Below are positions 1 to 6,909 of a stretch of 10,732 nucleotides of DNA, in pieces; positions within the stretch are counted from its first letter, which is position 1, and every line of letters starts with the position of its first letter. The stretch spans positions 1 to 10,732 of the forward strand of contig JAFGNI010000569.1 in assembly GCA_016927095.1 (NCBI GenBank), given 5' to 3'. This DNA comes from Anaerolineae bacterium (lineage in GTDB: Bacteria > Chloroflexota > Anaerolineae > B4-G1 > SLSP01). The notes under the pieces were generated by a model. The model had not been told where the DNA came from. It was given only the letters and a program-made list of their open reading frames with translations, and made no database searches. The translations under genes and the position numbers were made by a program.

Positions 1-218
1 AGCCAGACCTGCTGGGTGACAAGTGTCTCGGAGATCATGGCCAGACCAAAGGCAGCTATCGATCCGTAGACGACGTCTGCTGTTGCTGCGCCCAACCCCG
101 AGGCGAAGCCGGCAGCGCGCCCGTCGGCGAGCGTGCGCCGAATGCAGATGACGCCGATCGGGCCCACAGGTGCGGCGATCGAGAGGCCAATGAGCAGCCC
201 TCTCCAGAAGATGGACAC
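1..218 (-). CDS. LysE-family translocator, N-terminal part (gene cut by window edge)
   Basis: Reading the minus strand from a GTG at 218 gives 72 codons with no stop before the window edge. The product begins VSIFWRGLLIGLSIAAPVGP and continues with IGVICIRRTLADGR, then AGFASGLGAATADVVYGSIAAFGL. The small-residue membrane segment ending in PVGP, the C-IRRTLADGR stretch and the GLGAATAD motif are typical of the first half of LysE/RhtB-type inner-membrane exporters of amino acids or related metabolites. At least two membrane segments are visible (about residues 4-24 and 36-62). GGAG lies 6 nt before the GTG, supporting this start. The substrate cannot be told from this fragment. The gene is divergent from the membrane protein at 328. 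The 76-codon open frame at 56-286 is a different frame over the same DNA and has no recognisable product. Confidence 0.85.
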   Translation of the reverse strand, partial: MSIFWRGLLIGLSIAAPVGPIGVICIRRTLADGRAAGFASGLGAATADVVYGSIAAFGLAMISETLVTQQVW

Positions 219-267
219 GCACAACTCCTTGATGTCGCCAATCGCGTCGACGGGCAAGCCACCCTAT

Positions 268-296
268 TCGGCAAAGACGCCAACATAGGCTATGAT
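268..296 (+). promoter_or_regulatory. Candidate sigma70-like promoter for the TIGR02206 gene
   Basis: TCGGCA (268-273) and TATGAT (291-296) are spaced by 17 nt and match the -35 and -10 consensus at 4/6 and 5/6 positions. Transcription would begin near 303, giving a leader of about 25 nt before the ATG at 328 and excluding the upstream ATG at 292 as a start. Prediction by eye only. Confidence 0.35.
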
Positions 297-327
297 TATC
301 CCCATCTTTGCCAGGAGCGCCAGACCT

Positions 328-1086
328 ATGAATGAGTTCTTCACCGGAGCTTACAGCGGTCCACCGTTTCAACTCTTTGGTACACCACATCTGATCGCGT
401 TGGGCATTGTCGCCCTCATCAACGTGGCGCTGATCGTGTTCGGGACACGGGTATCGGAGCGCTGGCGGCGCGTCATCCGCTACGGGCTTGCCGGCCTGCT
501 CCTCGTCGATGAGGCGCTCTGGCATTGGTGGAACTGGGCAACAGGGCAGTGGTCAATCCAGGAGACGCTCCCGCTCCACCTCTGTAGCGTCCTGGTCTTT
601 CTGAGTGCGATCATGCTCATCACCAAGAGCTACGCTATCTACGAGTTCGCCTACCTGTTGGGGATCGCGGGAGCGCTGCAGGCATTGCTCACGCCGGACG
701 CGGGCCGCTTTGGCTTCCCGCACTTCCGCTTCTTTCAGGTGATGGTCTCGCACGGGTCGATCGTGGCTGCGGCGGTCTACATGACCGCCGTCGAGGGATA
801 CAGGCCAACTCCCGCATCCATCAAGCGGGTTGTGGTGCGCACCAATCTGTACGCTCTCTTCGTGGGGCTCGTCAACGCGCTGATTGGCAGCAACTACCTC
901 TTCATCGCCCGCAAGCCGGCGACGGCAAGCCTGCTGGATGTGCTTCCCGCCTGGCCTTGGTACCTGCCAATCCTCGAGCTTCTAGCACTGGTAATGATCG
1001 GCCTGCTCTATCTGCCCTTCGCCGTCAAGGATCTCAAGGAAAAGCGTGCCGTCCAGGGCGCGATCTCGCTGACGCGCACGCCCTGA
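328..1086 (+). CDS. TIGR02206 / YwaF-type integral membrane protein
   Basis: The 252-residue protein is almost entirely hydrophobic, with about six to seven membrane segments and a short charged C-terminus (VKDLKEKRAV). It starts MNEFFTGAYSGPPFQLFGTP and carries LPLHLCS and later FGFPHFRFFQVMVSHGS. The early F-LFG-PH, the LPLHLCS motif in the third segment and the SHGS motif are the hallmarks I recognise of the TIGR02206 (YwaF-like) family, whose biochemical role is unknown as far as I know. An in-frame ATG at 292 would add 12 residues (MIIPIFARSARP), but AGGAG at 313-317 sits 10 nt before the ATG at 328 and a plausible promoter ends at 296, so 328 is preferred. The gene converges on the secreted-protein gene, with only 17 nt between the stops and no obvious terminator hairpin. 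Function remains unassigned. Confidence 0.85.
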   Translation: MNEFFTGAYSGPPFQLFGTPHLIALGIVALINVALIVFGTRVSERWRRVIRYGLAGLLLVDEALWHWWNWATGQWSIQETLPLHLCSVLVFLSAIMLITKSYAIYEFAYLLGIAGALQALLTPDAGRFGFPHFRFFQVMVSHGSIVAAAVYMTAVEGYRPTPASIKRVVVRTNLYALFVGLVNALIGSNYLFIARKPATASLLDVLPAWPWYLPILELLALVMIGLLYLPFAVKDLKEKRAVQGAISLTRTP

Positions 1087-1103
1087 CCGGCGGTGGCTGG
1101 CAC

Positions 1104-2855
1104 TTAGCGGAGAATTGTGGGCACGTAGACCCGCACCGGATCCACCAACACCACTGCGGCTGCTTGGGCCTCGTGACCGTCCGGCTGGCTCAACAGAGCC
1201 TCGTTCAGAAGATAGGTGGTGGTGGACGCGGACACATTGACCGCGTAGGTCATGACAACGCGCTCGCCCAGGGCGGGCGTCCCCTGCCAGGTTAGGGTGT
1301 GGGGCACATACACGAGGGCCGGATCCTGGCTGACCGGCACGCTAACCCCATCCGGCAGATCGTTCACCAGGGACAGCGGCTGGCCGCTCCCCAGGATGGA
1401 GAGCGTGTAGGTCAGCATGCCACCGGAAGCCACGGTTGGTTGCGAGGCAACCAAGTCGACCGTCCCCACAGGATCACCCCATTGCACGCGCAAGGTCGGT
1501 CGCCCCTCAGCGTAGTACTCCTCCTCGTCAGAGGCGAGGAAGTACTTGCTGCTGTGCAGAGCCCAGTCGGCCTCGTAGAGCGCCAGCCACACGGGCTGGC
1601 CCGCGGCGTAGGCCTCGGCGACGGCCTGGCTTACATCCCATACCGCAGGCTCTCCCGGCAGCGTCGGATACTCCGATGTGACGGGGTTGACCCAGGTCCG
1701 CGCCACGTTCTGGGCTGCTAATGGGGCATTGTTCCAGGTCAAGGTTGCCTCGTCCCAGGCCTCAGCGATGGTGAAGACCTGGATCAACGACGGCTTGGCC
1801 AGCGTGATATCCGAACCCCCCATCTTGTACATCGTCATCGTCGCCGAGACGACGGCCTTGCCCGCCGGCACCGCATCGAGGGGGAAGGTGACGTAATACT
1901 TTGAGTGACAGGGCCAGTCCGAGATGATGCCCACCGCCGCGATATTGATCCGGCTAGCCCCGGCGAAGTTGGCGTTGGCCCACTGATACCAGATGATGCT
2001 AGGGCTGCCCGGGCACAGGTTGCCGATGGTGCCACCCACGGCAGCATCCATCACCGTAGCACCGTTCAGTCCCTGCCGGACGACGGTTGTCCCTTCGTCG
2101 ACGACCTGCGGGCTGTCATACGTCGGTAGCCCAAAGTGCAACGTCCCCCAGCTCTCAGGGCTCTGCATCTCAAAGCTCTCGGGCCAAGCCTGATCTGCGA
2201 TCGGCGTACCTGCCTCATCATCGCGGTCGTGCACCACAACGCCCATCCGCCACACCGTGCCGGTAGGTGGCGGGCCCGACAGGCCAAGGCTTTCAAAGGG
2301 AATGAGGAACCGCAATACCCATCCCCGGTCGTCCTGCATATCGTTCGGTGCATTGCCGTTCCAGCCCGAGGTCACGGTAATAGGCACCGATGCCGCGCTC
2401 CAGCCAGCGCCATCTCCCTGGTAAGTCGCCTGCCATTGCTCGCCCGACTCCCACCAGTTCAGTTGACCCTCAAAGCGATAATCATCCACCCCAGGCAGGC
2501 TGCCGCCATCACCGTTGACGTCCAGATAGAGGGTGCCGGCATCCCAAGCGGTCAACGTCGCCTGAGACGGACTGAGATCGTACCAGAGATAGCGGTCGTA
2601 GACGTTGAACTCGACGCGCAAGTTGAGGTCATCATAACCGACGCGCACATCGACGAAGTTGTTAGCGCTATCCAGATGGCCGAACCAGAAGATCGCCATC
2701 TCCGAGTAGCGCACGCCATCCGCGAAATAAGGGACGTTAACCCGGCGCAGGGGATCGGGCGCCTGCGCAGAGACCGGCGCTGCGAATGTTATCAGAGCCA
2801 GCAGACATCCCGCTAACGCAATAGACCGGATGGCTACCTGAGTATAGGATTTCAT
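1104..2855 (-). CDS. Secreted multidomain protein with CBM9/DOMON-like, DNRLRE/CBM96-like and DUF11-like domains
   Basis: The 583-residue product has a clear signal peptide (MKSYTQVAIR, then a hydrophobic core, then APVSA with cleavage expected after residue 30). Residues about 41-243 look like a CBM9/DOMON-type beta-sandwich: FADGVRYSEMAIFWFG, LYLDVNGDGG, LRFLIPFESLGL and a final ESWGTLHFG. Residues about 255-463 resemble a DNRLRE/CBM96-like domain, with KYYVTFPLDAVPAG, VVSATMTMYKMG, AWDEATLTWNNAP, WDVSQAV and RPTLRVQWG. Residues about 466-573 resemble a DUF11-type domain (VDLVASQPTVASGGMLTYTL, NDLPDGVSV). The chain ends in VYVPTILR, resembling the C-terminal motif of exported Chloroflexota proteins. 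No catalytic domain is seen, so a surface-bound or secreted carbohydrate-binding or adhesive role is the best inference. The ATG at 2855 is chosen over the GTG at 2861 because GGGA in the leader is better spaced for the ATG. Confidence 0.75.
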   Translation of the reverse strand: MKSYTQVAIRSIALAGCLLALITFAAPVSAQAPDPLRRVNVPYFADGVRYSEMAIFWFGHLDSANNFVDVRVGYDDLNLRVEFNVYDRYLWYDLSPSQATLTAWDAGTLYLDVNGDGGSLPGVDDYRFEGQLNWWESGEQWQATYQGDGAGWSAASVPITVTSGWNGNAPNDMQDDRGWVLRFLIPFESLGLSGPPPTGTVWRMGVVVHDRDDEAGTPIADQAWPESFEMQSPESWGTLHFGLPTYDSPQVVDEGTTVVRQGLNGATVMDAAVGGTIGNLCPGSPSIIWYQWANANFAGASRINIAAVGIISDWPCHSKYYVTFPLDAVPAGKAVVSATMTMYKMGGSDITLAKPSLIQVFTIAEAWDEATLTWNNAPLAAQNVARTWVNPVTSEYPTLPGEPAVWDVSQAVAEAYAAGQPVWLALYEADWALHSSKYFLASDEEEYYAEGRPTLRVQWGDPVGTVDLVASQPTVASGGMLTYTLSILGSGQPLSLVNDLPDGVSVPVSQDPALVYVPHTLTWQGTPALGERVVMTYAVNVSASTTTYLLNEALLSQPDGHEAQAAAVVLVDPVRVYVPTILR

Positions 2856-2990
2856 AGGCACTTTCCCGCAAGACAGGACAAGCTATGACCTAGCGCGCGT
2901 GACGTGCGAGAGTGCGAGGGACGAGGATGGCGCGACGACTTGGATCTGCCGCGAGTCGCTGACCATCGACCAGCAGACCCGGATCAAGAA

Positions 2991-3011
2991 ACAAGTCAGA
3001 ATTCAACTTGT
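2991..3011. promoter_or_regulatory. Candidate operator: near-perfect 21-bp palindrome upstream of the secreted-protein gene
   Basis: Arms ACAAGT (2991-2996) and ACTTGT (3006-3011) are perfect inverted copies, flanking a central GAATTC (2999-3004) that is itself palindromic. The layout is that of a dimeric repressor or activator site. It lies 136 bp before the ATG at 2855, far but possible for an activator or for a promoter in this AT-rich stretch. No regulator gene is adjacent, so the role is inference. Confidence 0.35.
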
Positions 3012-3064
3012 GAACACACTACCCCAAGGATAATCCATGCCCACCAGGTGTCAAGACGGAGCGA

Positions 3065-3085
3065 CGGTTGCGGATCTCGCAACCG
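3065..3085. repeat. Perfect 8-bp inverted repeat (hairpin), possible transcript end for the minus-strand cluster
   Basis: CGGTTGCG (3065-3072) and CGCAACCG (3078-3085) form an uninterrupted 8-bp stem with a 5-nt loop. It lies 65 bp beyond the stop of the nitroreductase gene, the expected place for a terminator of the minus-strand cluster. No T-run follows on either strand, so it is not a classical intrinsic terminator. It may mark a transcript 3' end or be a protein site. Confidence 0.4.
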
Positions 3086-3150
3086 CTACGGGCTCAACTC
3101 ACCTTCCTTGAAGGACCCCACGCGATCGCCCTGGCGAGGGGCCGGGGCCA

Positions 3151-3801
3151 TCACCTCACGAAGGTCGTGACCTCAGAGAATGGCTTCCTCTCGATGCTCG
3201 GCACGGTGGCATTTTCCGCCGGATAGCCTGTCACCAGCACCAGGAAGGGACGCTCGTTTTCCGGTCGCCCCAAGAGCTCGCGAAGAAAGCCCATCCGGCT
3301 GGGCGTGTAGGTGAGCGTGCCCAGGCCGGCGTGATGGAGCGCAGCCACGAGCAAGCCCGTCGCGATGCCGACCGACTCGCGGACGTAGTAGTGCTTCTTC
3401 TTGTGGCCACCGGGCAGCAGACCGTAGGGTTGGGCGAAGACCACGATCAGGACCGGCGCCTCCTCCAGGAACGGCTTGCTGACGTCGGTACCCAGGTCAG
3501 CCAGATCACCCAGCCACTCGTCCCCGGCAAGGCCGTCGTAGAACGCGGCCTCTTCCTGCTCGGCAGCCGTGCGAATCTGTGCCTTGATCGTAGGATCGGT
3601 CACCACGACGAAATGCCACGGTTGCATATTGGCCCCACTGGGGGCCGACGCCGCCGTGCGGAGGCAATCTTCGATCACCCCAGTTGGCACAGGTCGTGAC
3701 GCGTAGTCCCGCACGCTACGCCGCTGGGTCATCTCCTCATGAAAGGCCTGGGCCCGGGCCTGCATCTCCGTAGGGGGGTAGGGGCGGACCGAGAGCGGCA
3801 C
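3151..3801 (-). CDS. Iodotyrosine-deiodinase-like nitroreductase-family flavoprotein
   Basis: The 216-residue product is an FMN-dependent nitroreductase-fold protein that resembles animal iodotyrosine deiodinase (IYD) along its whole length. FMN-contact regions visible are RRSVR (27-31), [14 protein letters not shown] (54-67) and TYTPS (164-168). The halotyrosine-clamping Glu/Tyr/Lys triad of IYD (human E157, Y161, K182) has exact counterparts with the same spacing: E84, Y88 and K109. Other IYD-like blocks are [37 protein letters not shown] and [10 protein letters not shown]. The expected role is reductive dehalogenation of a halogenated tyrosine or phenol, probably cytosolic, since no signal or membrane anchor is seen. 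The open frame reaches to 3921, but the family begins near [10 protein letters not shown] and GAGG lies 5 nt before the GTG at 3801. An ATG at 3876 overlapping the sulfatase stop would add 25 residues without visible homology. A general nitro- or quinone-reductase role cannot be excluded. Confidence 0.87.
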   Translation of the reverse strand: MPLSVRPYPPTEMQARAQAFHEEMTQRRSVRDYASRPVPTGVIEDCLRTAASAPSGANMQPWHFVVVTDPTIKAQIRTAAEQEEAAFYDGLAGDEWLGDLADLGTDVSKPFLEEAPVLIVVFAQPYGLLPGGHKKKHYYVRESVGIATGLLVAALHHAGLGTLTYTPSRMGFLRELLGRPENERPFLVLVTGYPAENATVPSIERKPFSEVTTFVR

Positions 3802-3868
3802 GCGAGCCTCGGGTTTGCGGTCGGGGGCACGGCGGGACGCCGGCCCCAACGACTTGCCCTCGCACACC

Positions 3869-5344
3869 TCAGGCATCCTCGGCGAGGCCCAACCGTTCAA
3901 ACTGCTCGGCCGGGGCATCATTGGCCTTCATCAGGTCAATCAGCAGGGCCTTCATCCGTGCCTCGGTCTCCGGATCATCGAGCGGATGCTCCTGCTTCGG
4001 ATCGTGCTTCAGGTCGAACAGCAACGTCCCGAAGCGATGCATATCTCGCCAGCCACTGCCGCGGGCCGGGATCTTCATCACGGGGCAACCCTTCGTGAAA
4101 TCGAAGGGCGTGGCCAGCGCGATGTCCTGCAGCTCCTCAACGTCAAAGGTGTGCCGCATATGCGTGGGCATCAACGTGTACTCGTAGAGTGGCCGGTTCT
4201 CCGCCGTCGCCGGCGCCCGCATATAGACATAGCGCCCGTCGGTCACATTGACGTGACCGCCGTGCAACCCAAAGAGGATGCCCTCACGCACCGGGGTCTC
4301 CGAGGCCAGCGTTCGCGCCAGTGGGATCCCCTGCATATCGGAGGTCAGCGGCACGTCGAAGAACTCCAGCAGTGTGGGCCCCCAGTCGATATTCTGGACC
4401 AGCGCCTGGCTGCGCTCGGCCTTGCGCCCGGTGCGGGGATCCCACAGTAAGAGGGGAGTGTGCGCGATCTCCCCATAGAAGGGCTGCACGCACTTCGCCC
4501 ACCAGTCGTGCTCGCCCAGGAGGAAGCCGTGGTCGGTGCAGACGATCAGCATCGTGTCGTCCCACATCTCGAGCGCGTCCATCAGGTCCAGGACCTTGCC
4601 CAGATAAGTATCGCACATACTGATCAGCGCCGCGTTCTCGTAGCGCACGTGCTCCACCACCTCCGGGCCCTCCCGCACCTCGCGATAGGGCGGCCAATCG
4701 AAGTGTGGGCCGTTGTAGTCGTGCGGATAGAGGTCCTTGTAGTGCTGTTGGGTGAAGTAGGGCTCATGGGGGTCGAAGGTCTCAATATGGAGGAACCAGT
4801 TGTCCTCCCCAGCGTTGGTCTTCATGAACTCCAAGCCCATCTCGAAGGTCTTGGCCTGCGGCTGGAGCTCCTCGCGATCCATATAGCCACGGTTCACCCA
4901 GTCCTGGCGCCACATTTTGTCCGAGCGCCCGCTCAGGCTCTCAGGGATCTCCGGGTCAGCGACCTGGCCCTTCCACGGGTCGCCCTCGTGGCCCCGCGCG
5001 ATCTCCCAGCTGGTGTAGCGGGTGTGATAGGTACAGCCCCCTTCCTCCCAGTAGTGGTAGTGGTCGCTGACAAGATGGGTATAGATCCCATGTTGCTCCA
5101 GGATCTCAGGGACGGAATCGTCGAATGGCTCCAGCGGTCCCCAGCTCCGGTGCAGAAAGTTGTAGCGTCCGGTGTGCAACTCGCGGCGGCAGGGCATGCA
5201 CGGCATGCTGCCGACATAGCTGTTGTCGAAGGTCACCGTGCGCTCGTACAGCCGCTCGAAGTTGGGCGCATGGACCCATTCCGCACCGTAGGGCGGCAGC
5301 ATATGACGGTTGAGGGAATCAAACATCACCATGATTGCGCGCAT
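3869..5344 (-). CDS. Sulfatase (formylglycine-dependent type I arylsulfatase family)
   Basis: The 491-residue product has the alkaline-phosphatase/sulfatase fold. It opens [14 protein letters not shown] with metal ligand D9. The formylglycine motif is C49-M-P-C-R53, fitting C-x-P-x-R, followed by [19 protein letters not shown] as in sulfatases. Later come [14 protein letters not shown] (183-196), [18 protein letters not shown] with ligands D271-H272, and a C-terminal [14 protein letters not shown] typical of the family. Activity needs Cys49 converted to formylglycine by an FGE or anSME, neither of which is in the window. There is no signal peptide, so a cytosolic desulfation step is likely, unlike the many exported arylsulfatases. 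AAGGAG sits 6 nt before the ATG at 5344; the longer frame from 5380 lacks such support. It lies 90 nt after the glycosyltransferase gene and 67 nt before the deiodinase-like gene. A phosphonate monoester hydrolase or other ester activity is the alternative. Confidence 0.9.
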   Translation of the reverse strand: MRAIMVMFDSLNRHMLPPYGAEWVHAPNFERLYERTVTFDNSYVGSMPCMPCRRELHTGRYNFLHRSWGPLEPFDDSVPEILEQHGIYTHLVSDHYHYWEEGGCTYHTRYTSWEIARGHEGDPWKGQVADPEIPESLSGRSDKMWRQDWVNRGYMDREELQPQAKTFEMGLEFMKTNAGEDNWFLHIETFDPHEPYFTQQHYKDLYPHDYNGPHFDWPPYREVREGPEVVEHVRYENAALISMCDTYLGKVLDLMDALEMWDDTMLIVCTDHGFLLGEHDWWAKCVQPFYGEIAHTPLLLWDPRTGRKAERSQALVQNIDWGPTLLEFFDVPLTSDMQGIPLARTLASETPVREGILFGLHGGHVNVTDGRYVYMRAPATAENRPLYEYTLMPTHMRHTFDVEELQDIALATPFDFTKGCPVMKIPARGSGWRDMHRFGTLLFDLKHDPKQEHPLDDPETEARMKALLIDLMKANDAPAEQFERLGLAEDA

Positions 5345-5380
5345 CGTTGTCTCCTTTTTGAAAGCCCGTGGGCTGAACAT

Positions 5381-5422
5381 GGGTGTTGGGTTCTGGATGT
5401 TGGATGCTGGATGCTAGATGAA
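5381..5422. repeat. Heptameric tandem repeat, six degenerate copies
   Basis: On the plus strand the 42 bp divide into GGGTGTT, GGGTTCT, GGATGTT, GGATGCT, GGATGCT and AGATGAA, a 7-bp period with two identical neighbouring units. The array fills about half of the 90-bp gap between the glycosyltransferase stop and the sulfatase start, so in the cluster mRNA it lies just upstream of the sulfatase ribosome-binding site. It resembles STRR-type heptamers known from cyanobacteria. Confidence 0.75.
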
Positions 5423-5434
5423 AACGCAGGTGGA

Positions 5435-6901
5435 TCATCGTCGTGGCTGTGGGTTGACGTGGTTCGATCGGCTGTTGAGGCCCAGGGCGCCGACAGCCAC
5501 CAGTGTCAGAATCTGAGGTGTCACGGGCAGACGGAAGCGAATCTGACTGATCGGGCCCGGTACGAAGGTCACGTAGACAATCGTGAGCCCGATAAAGACC
5601 GCAAGAACACGCGGACGAAGGCGCAGGGCACCGATGGCGAAGAGCGCAGCGGCGATGGCATAGAGGACGCCCCACCCCAGCCAGAGCACCAGCGCCAGCG
5701 GCGGCAAGGCAAGCAAGCGGTCCTGGATCAGTATGCGTGCCGCGGCGCCAACGTCCCCCGCCCGGAGCACACGCAGCGCTCGGCCCAGCGCGTCACCCTC
5801 AGTCGGCAGTGATGCCCAGTCCTCACCCGTGAGCCGCGCATACCAGAAGCGGTGCTCCTGCGGCACAAAGGCCCAAAGCCAGGCTCGGGTATGGCTCACG
5901 ACGAAGTCCACCGGATGCTCTCGGAGTATCTCGAGAGCCACCGCCTTGGCCTGTTGGAGGCGCCGGTCACGTTGCCGCGCGGACAACTCTCGGTCACCGG
6001 TAGTCGACCAGCCGTACCGAAGCGCCGTCCGCACCACGACCTCGTCGTAGAGTTCTTCCCAGCGCGGCGTCCACGGCGCCACCCGCTCTCCCCGAACCTC
6101 GGCTAACGTCGCGACGGCGCTGACATGCGCCAGATTGTCATCGAAAGTCCTGGTGTAGAACCATTTCCCAAAGACAACCCGGTTCCGCACGACCCAGGGC
6201 ACCAGCATGACGGCGATCGTAGCGCCCACGATCGCCGCTCCGCGCCACCAGCGCCTGCGCCCGGCACGGACGCCATGGGCCATAATGGCCAGAAGGGCCA
6301 AGGGGAGGAACTGGACGTTGGGCTTGCAGAGGATGGCGAAGCCGAAGGCGATGCCACAGGCCAAGGCGTCGCGATTGCGCCCCGACAGGATGTGCCGCGC
6401 GAACATCCACACGCTCACGGTCAAGAGCAGGCCAAAGAGGATCTCGGTCAGGAGTTCATTGCAGAAGCGCCAGGACGAGGGGCTGAGCGCATAGAGCAAT
6501 GCAGCGACCTTGCCAACCCGCTCATCCGCAACAGTCTTCCCGAAACGGAAGACCACGGCAACCGTGAGCACCTCTACCAGGACGTGTGTGAAGACCACGA
6601 AGTCGGGACTCGGTCCGGACACCGCGTACCAAAGAGCCACGAAGAGCGGATAGAGTGGCGCACGGACGTAGTCAGGGCGCAGCGGCGGATCCGGATCCAT
6701 GGAGAAGGACCGCGCCGACAGCAAGTTGATGGCCAACCAGTGGTAGCCTCGAGCGTCCACATGGTCGAATTGCATGCCACGGGGTGCAGATCTAAGGTAG
6801 CCGGCACGAAACGTCGCAGCCAGGAGAAGCAGCACCACCACGATCACACGGGTGCTCACAGCGAAGCGTTCAGACGCTTCAACATTCCAGCGTCGCTTCA
6901 T
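5435..6901 (-). CDS. GT-C type polytopic membrane glycosyltransferase (PMT/ArnT-like)
   Basis: The 488-residue product starts with one membrane segment (about 17-32), then a first extracytoplasmic loop with QFDHVDARGYHWLAINLLS and a conserved-looking RPDYVRAPLYPLFVALW, followed by about nine to ten further hydrophobic segments. This loop, with acidic residues D46 and D49 and the R-P-Y-R-P-LYP stretch, is characteristic of GT-C enzymes that move a sugar from a polyprenyl-phosphate donor to an acceptor on the outer side of the membrane. The acceptor and sugar cannot be predicted. The start at 6901 lies 8 nt after the stop of the glycyl radical enzyme gene, and AGGTG overlapping that TAG stop provides the ribosome site, so the two are likely translationally coupled. 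The C-terminus (RSNHVNPQPRR) is short and basic. Alternative: a related polytopic membrane protein lacking transferase activity. Confidence 0.82.
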   Translation of the reverse strand: MKRRWNVEASERFAVSTRVIVVVLLLLAATFRAGYLRSAPRGMQFDHVDARGYHWLAINLLSARSFSMDPDPPLRPDYVRAPLYPLFVALWYAVSGPSPDFVVFTHVLVEVLTVAVVFRFGKTVADERVGKVAALLYALSPSSWRFCNELLTEILFGLLLTVSVWMFARHILSGRNRDALACGIAFGFAILCKPNVQFLPLALLAIMAHGVRAGRRRWWRGAAIVGATIAVMLVPWVVRNRVVFGKWFYTRTFDDNLAHVSAVATLAEVRGERVAPWTPRWEELYDEVVVRTALRYGWSTTGDRELSARQRDRRLQQAKAVALEILREHPVDFVVSHTRAWLWAFVPQEHRFWYARLTGEDWASLPTEGDALGRALRVLRAGDVGAAARILIQDRLLALPPLALVLWLGWGVLYAIAAALFAIGALRLRPRVLAVFIGLTIVYVTFVPGPISQIRFRLPVTPQILTLVAVGALGLNSRSNHVNPQPRR

Positions 6902-6909
6902 ACGAACAC

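Larger units (their letters stand above)
2856..3150. other. Intergenic region, 295 bp, between secreted-protein gene and nitroreductase gene
   Basis: No convincing gene is present; the short open frames here have no start signals or recognisable products. The region is relatively AT-rich around 2990-3040. It holds two inverted repeats (2991-3011 and 3065-3085, listed separately) and a weak GTGCGAG direct repeat at 2904-2918. Because the downstream gene on the same strand has a distinct type of product and this gap is long, the secreted-protein gene probably has its own promoter here. I could not identify a convincing -35/-10 pair. Confidence 0.6.

Noticed and set aside
2136..2816. Plus-strand open frame of 226 codons
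   Set aside because: It is antisense to the secreted-protein gene, whose signal peptide and domains are clear; the translation has no family resemblance.
2904..2927. GTGCGAG direct repeat upstream of the secreted-protein gene
   Set aside because: Only two good copies with an 8-bp spacing, decaying at once; too little to separate from chance in GC-rich DNA.
3802..3921. Longer start for the nitroreductase gene (3921 or 3876)
   Set aside because: The added residues overlap the sulfatase coding end or lack family similarity, while the GTG at 3801 has a well-spaced GAGG and matches where IYD-like proteins begin.
4460..5812. Long plus-strand open frame of 450 codons
   Set aside because: It is antisense to the sulfatase and glycosyltransferase genes, has no ribosome site or recognisable domain, and its length follows from the high GC content and codon bias of the opposite strand.
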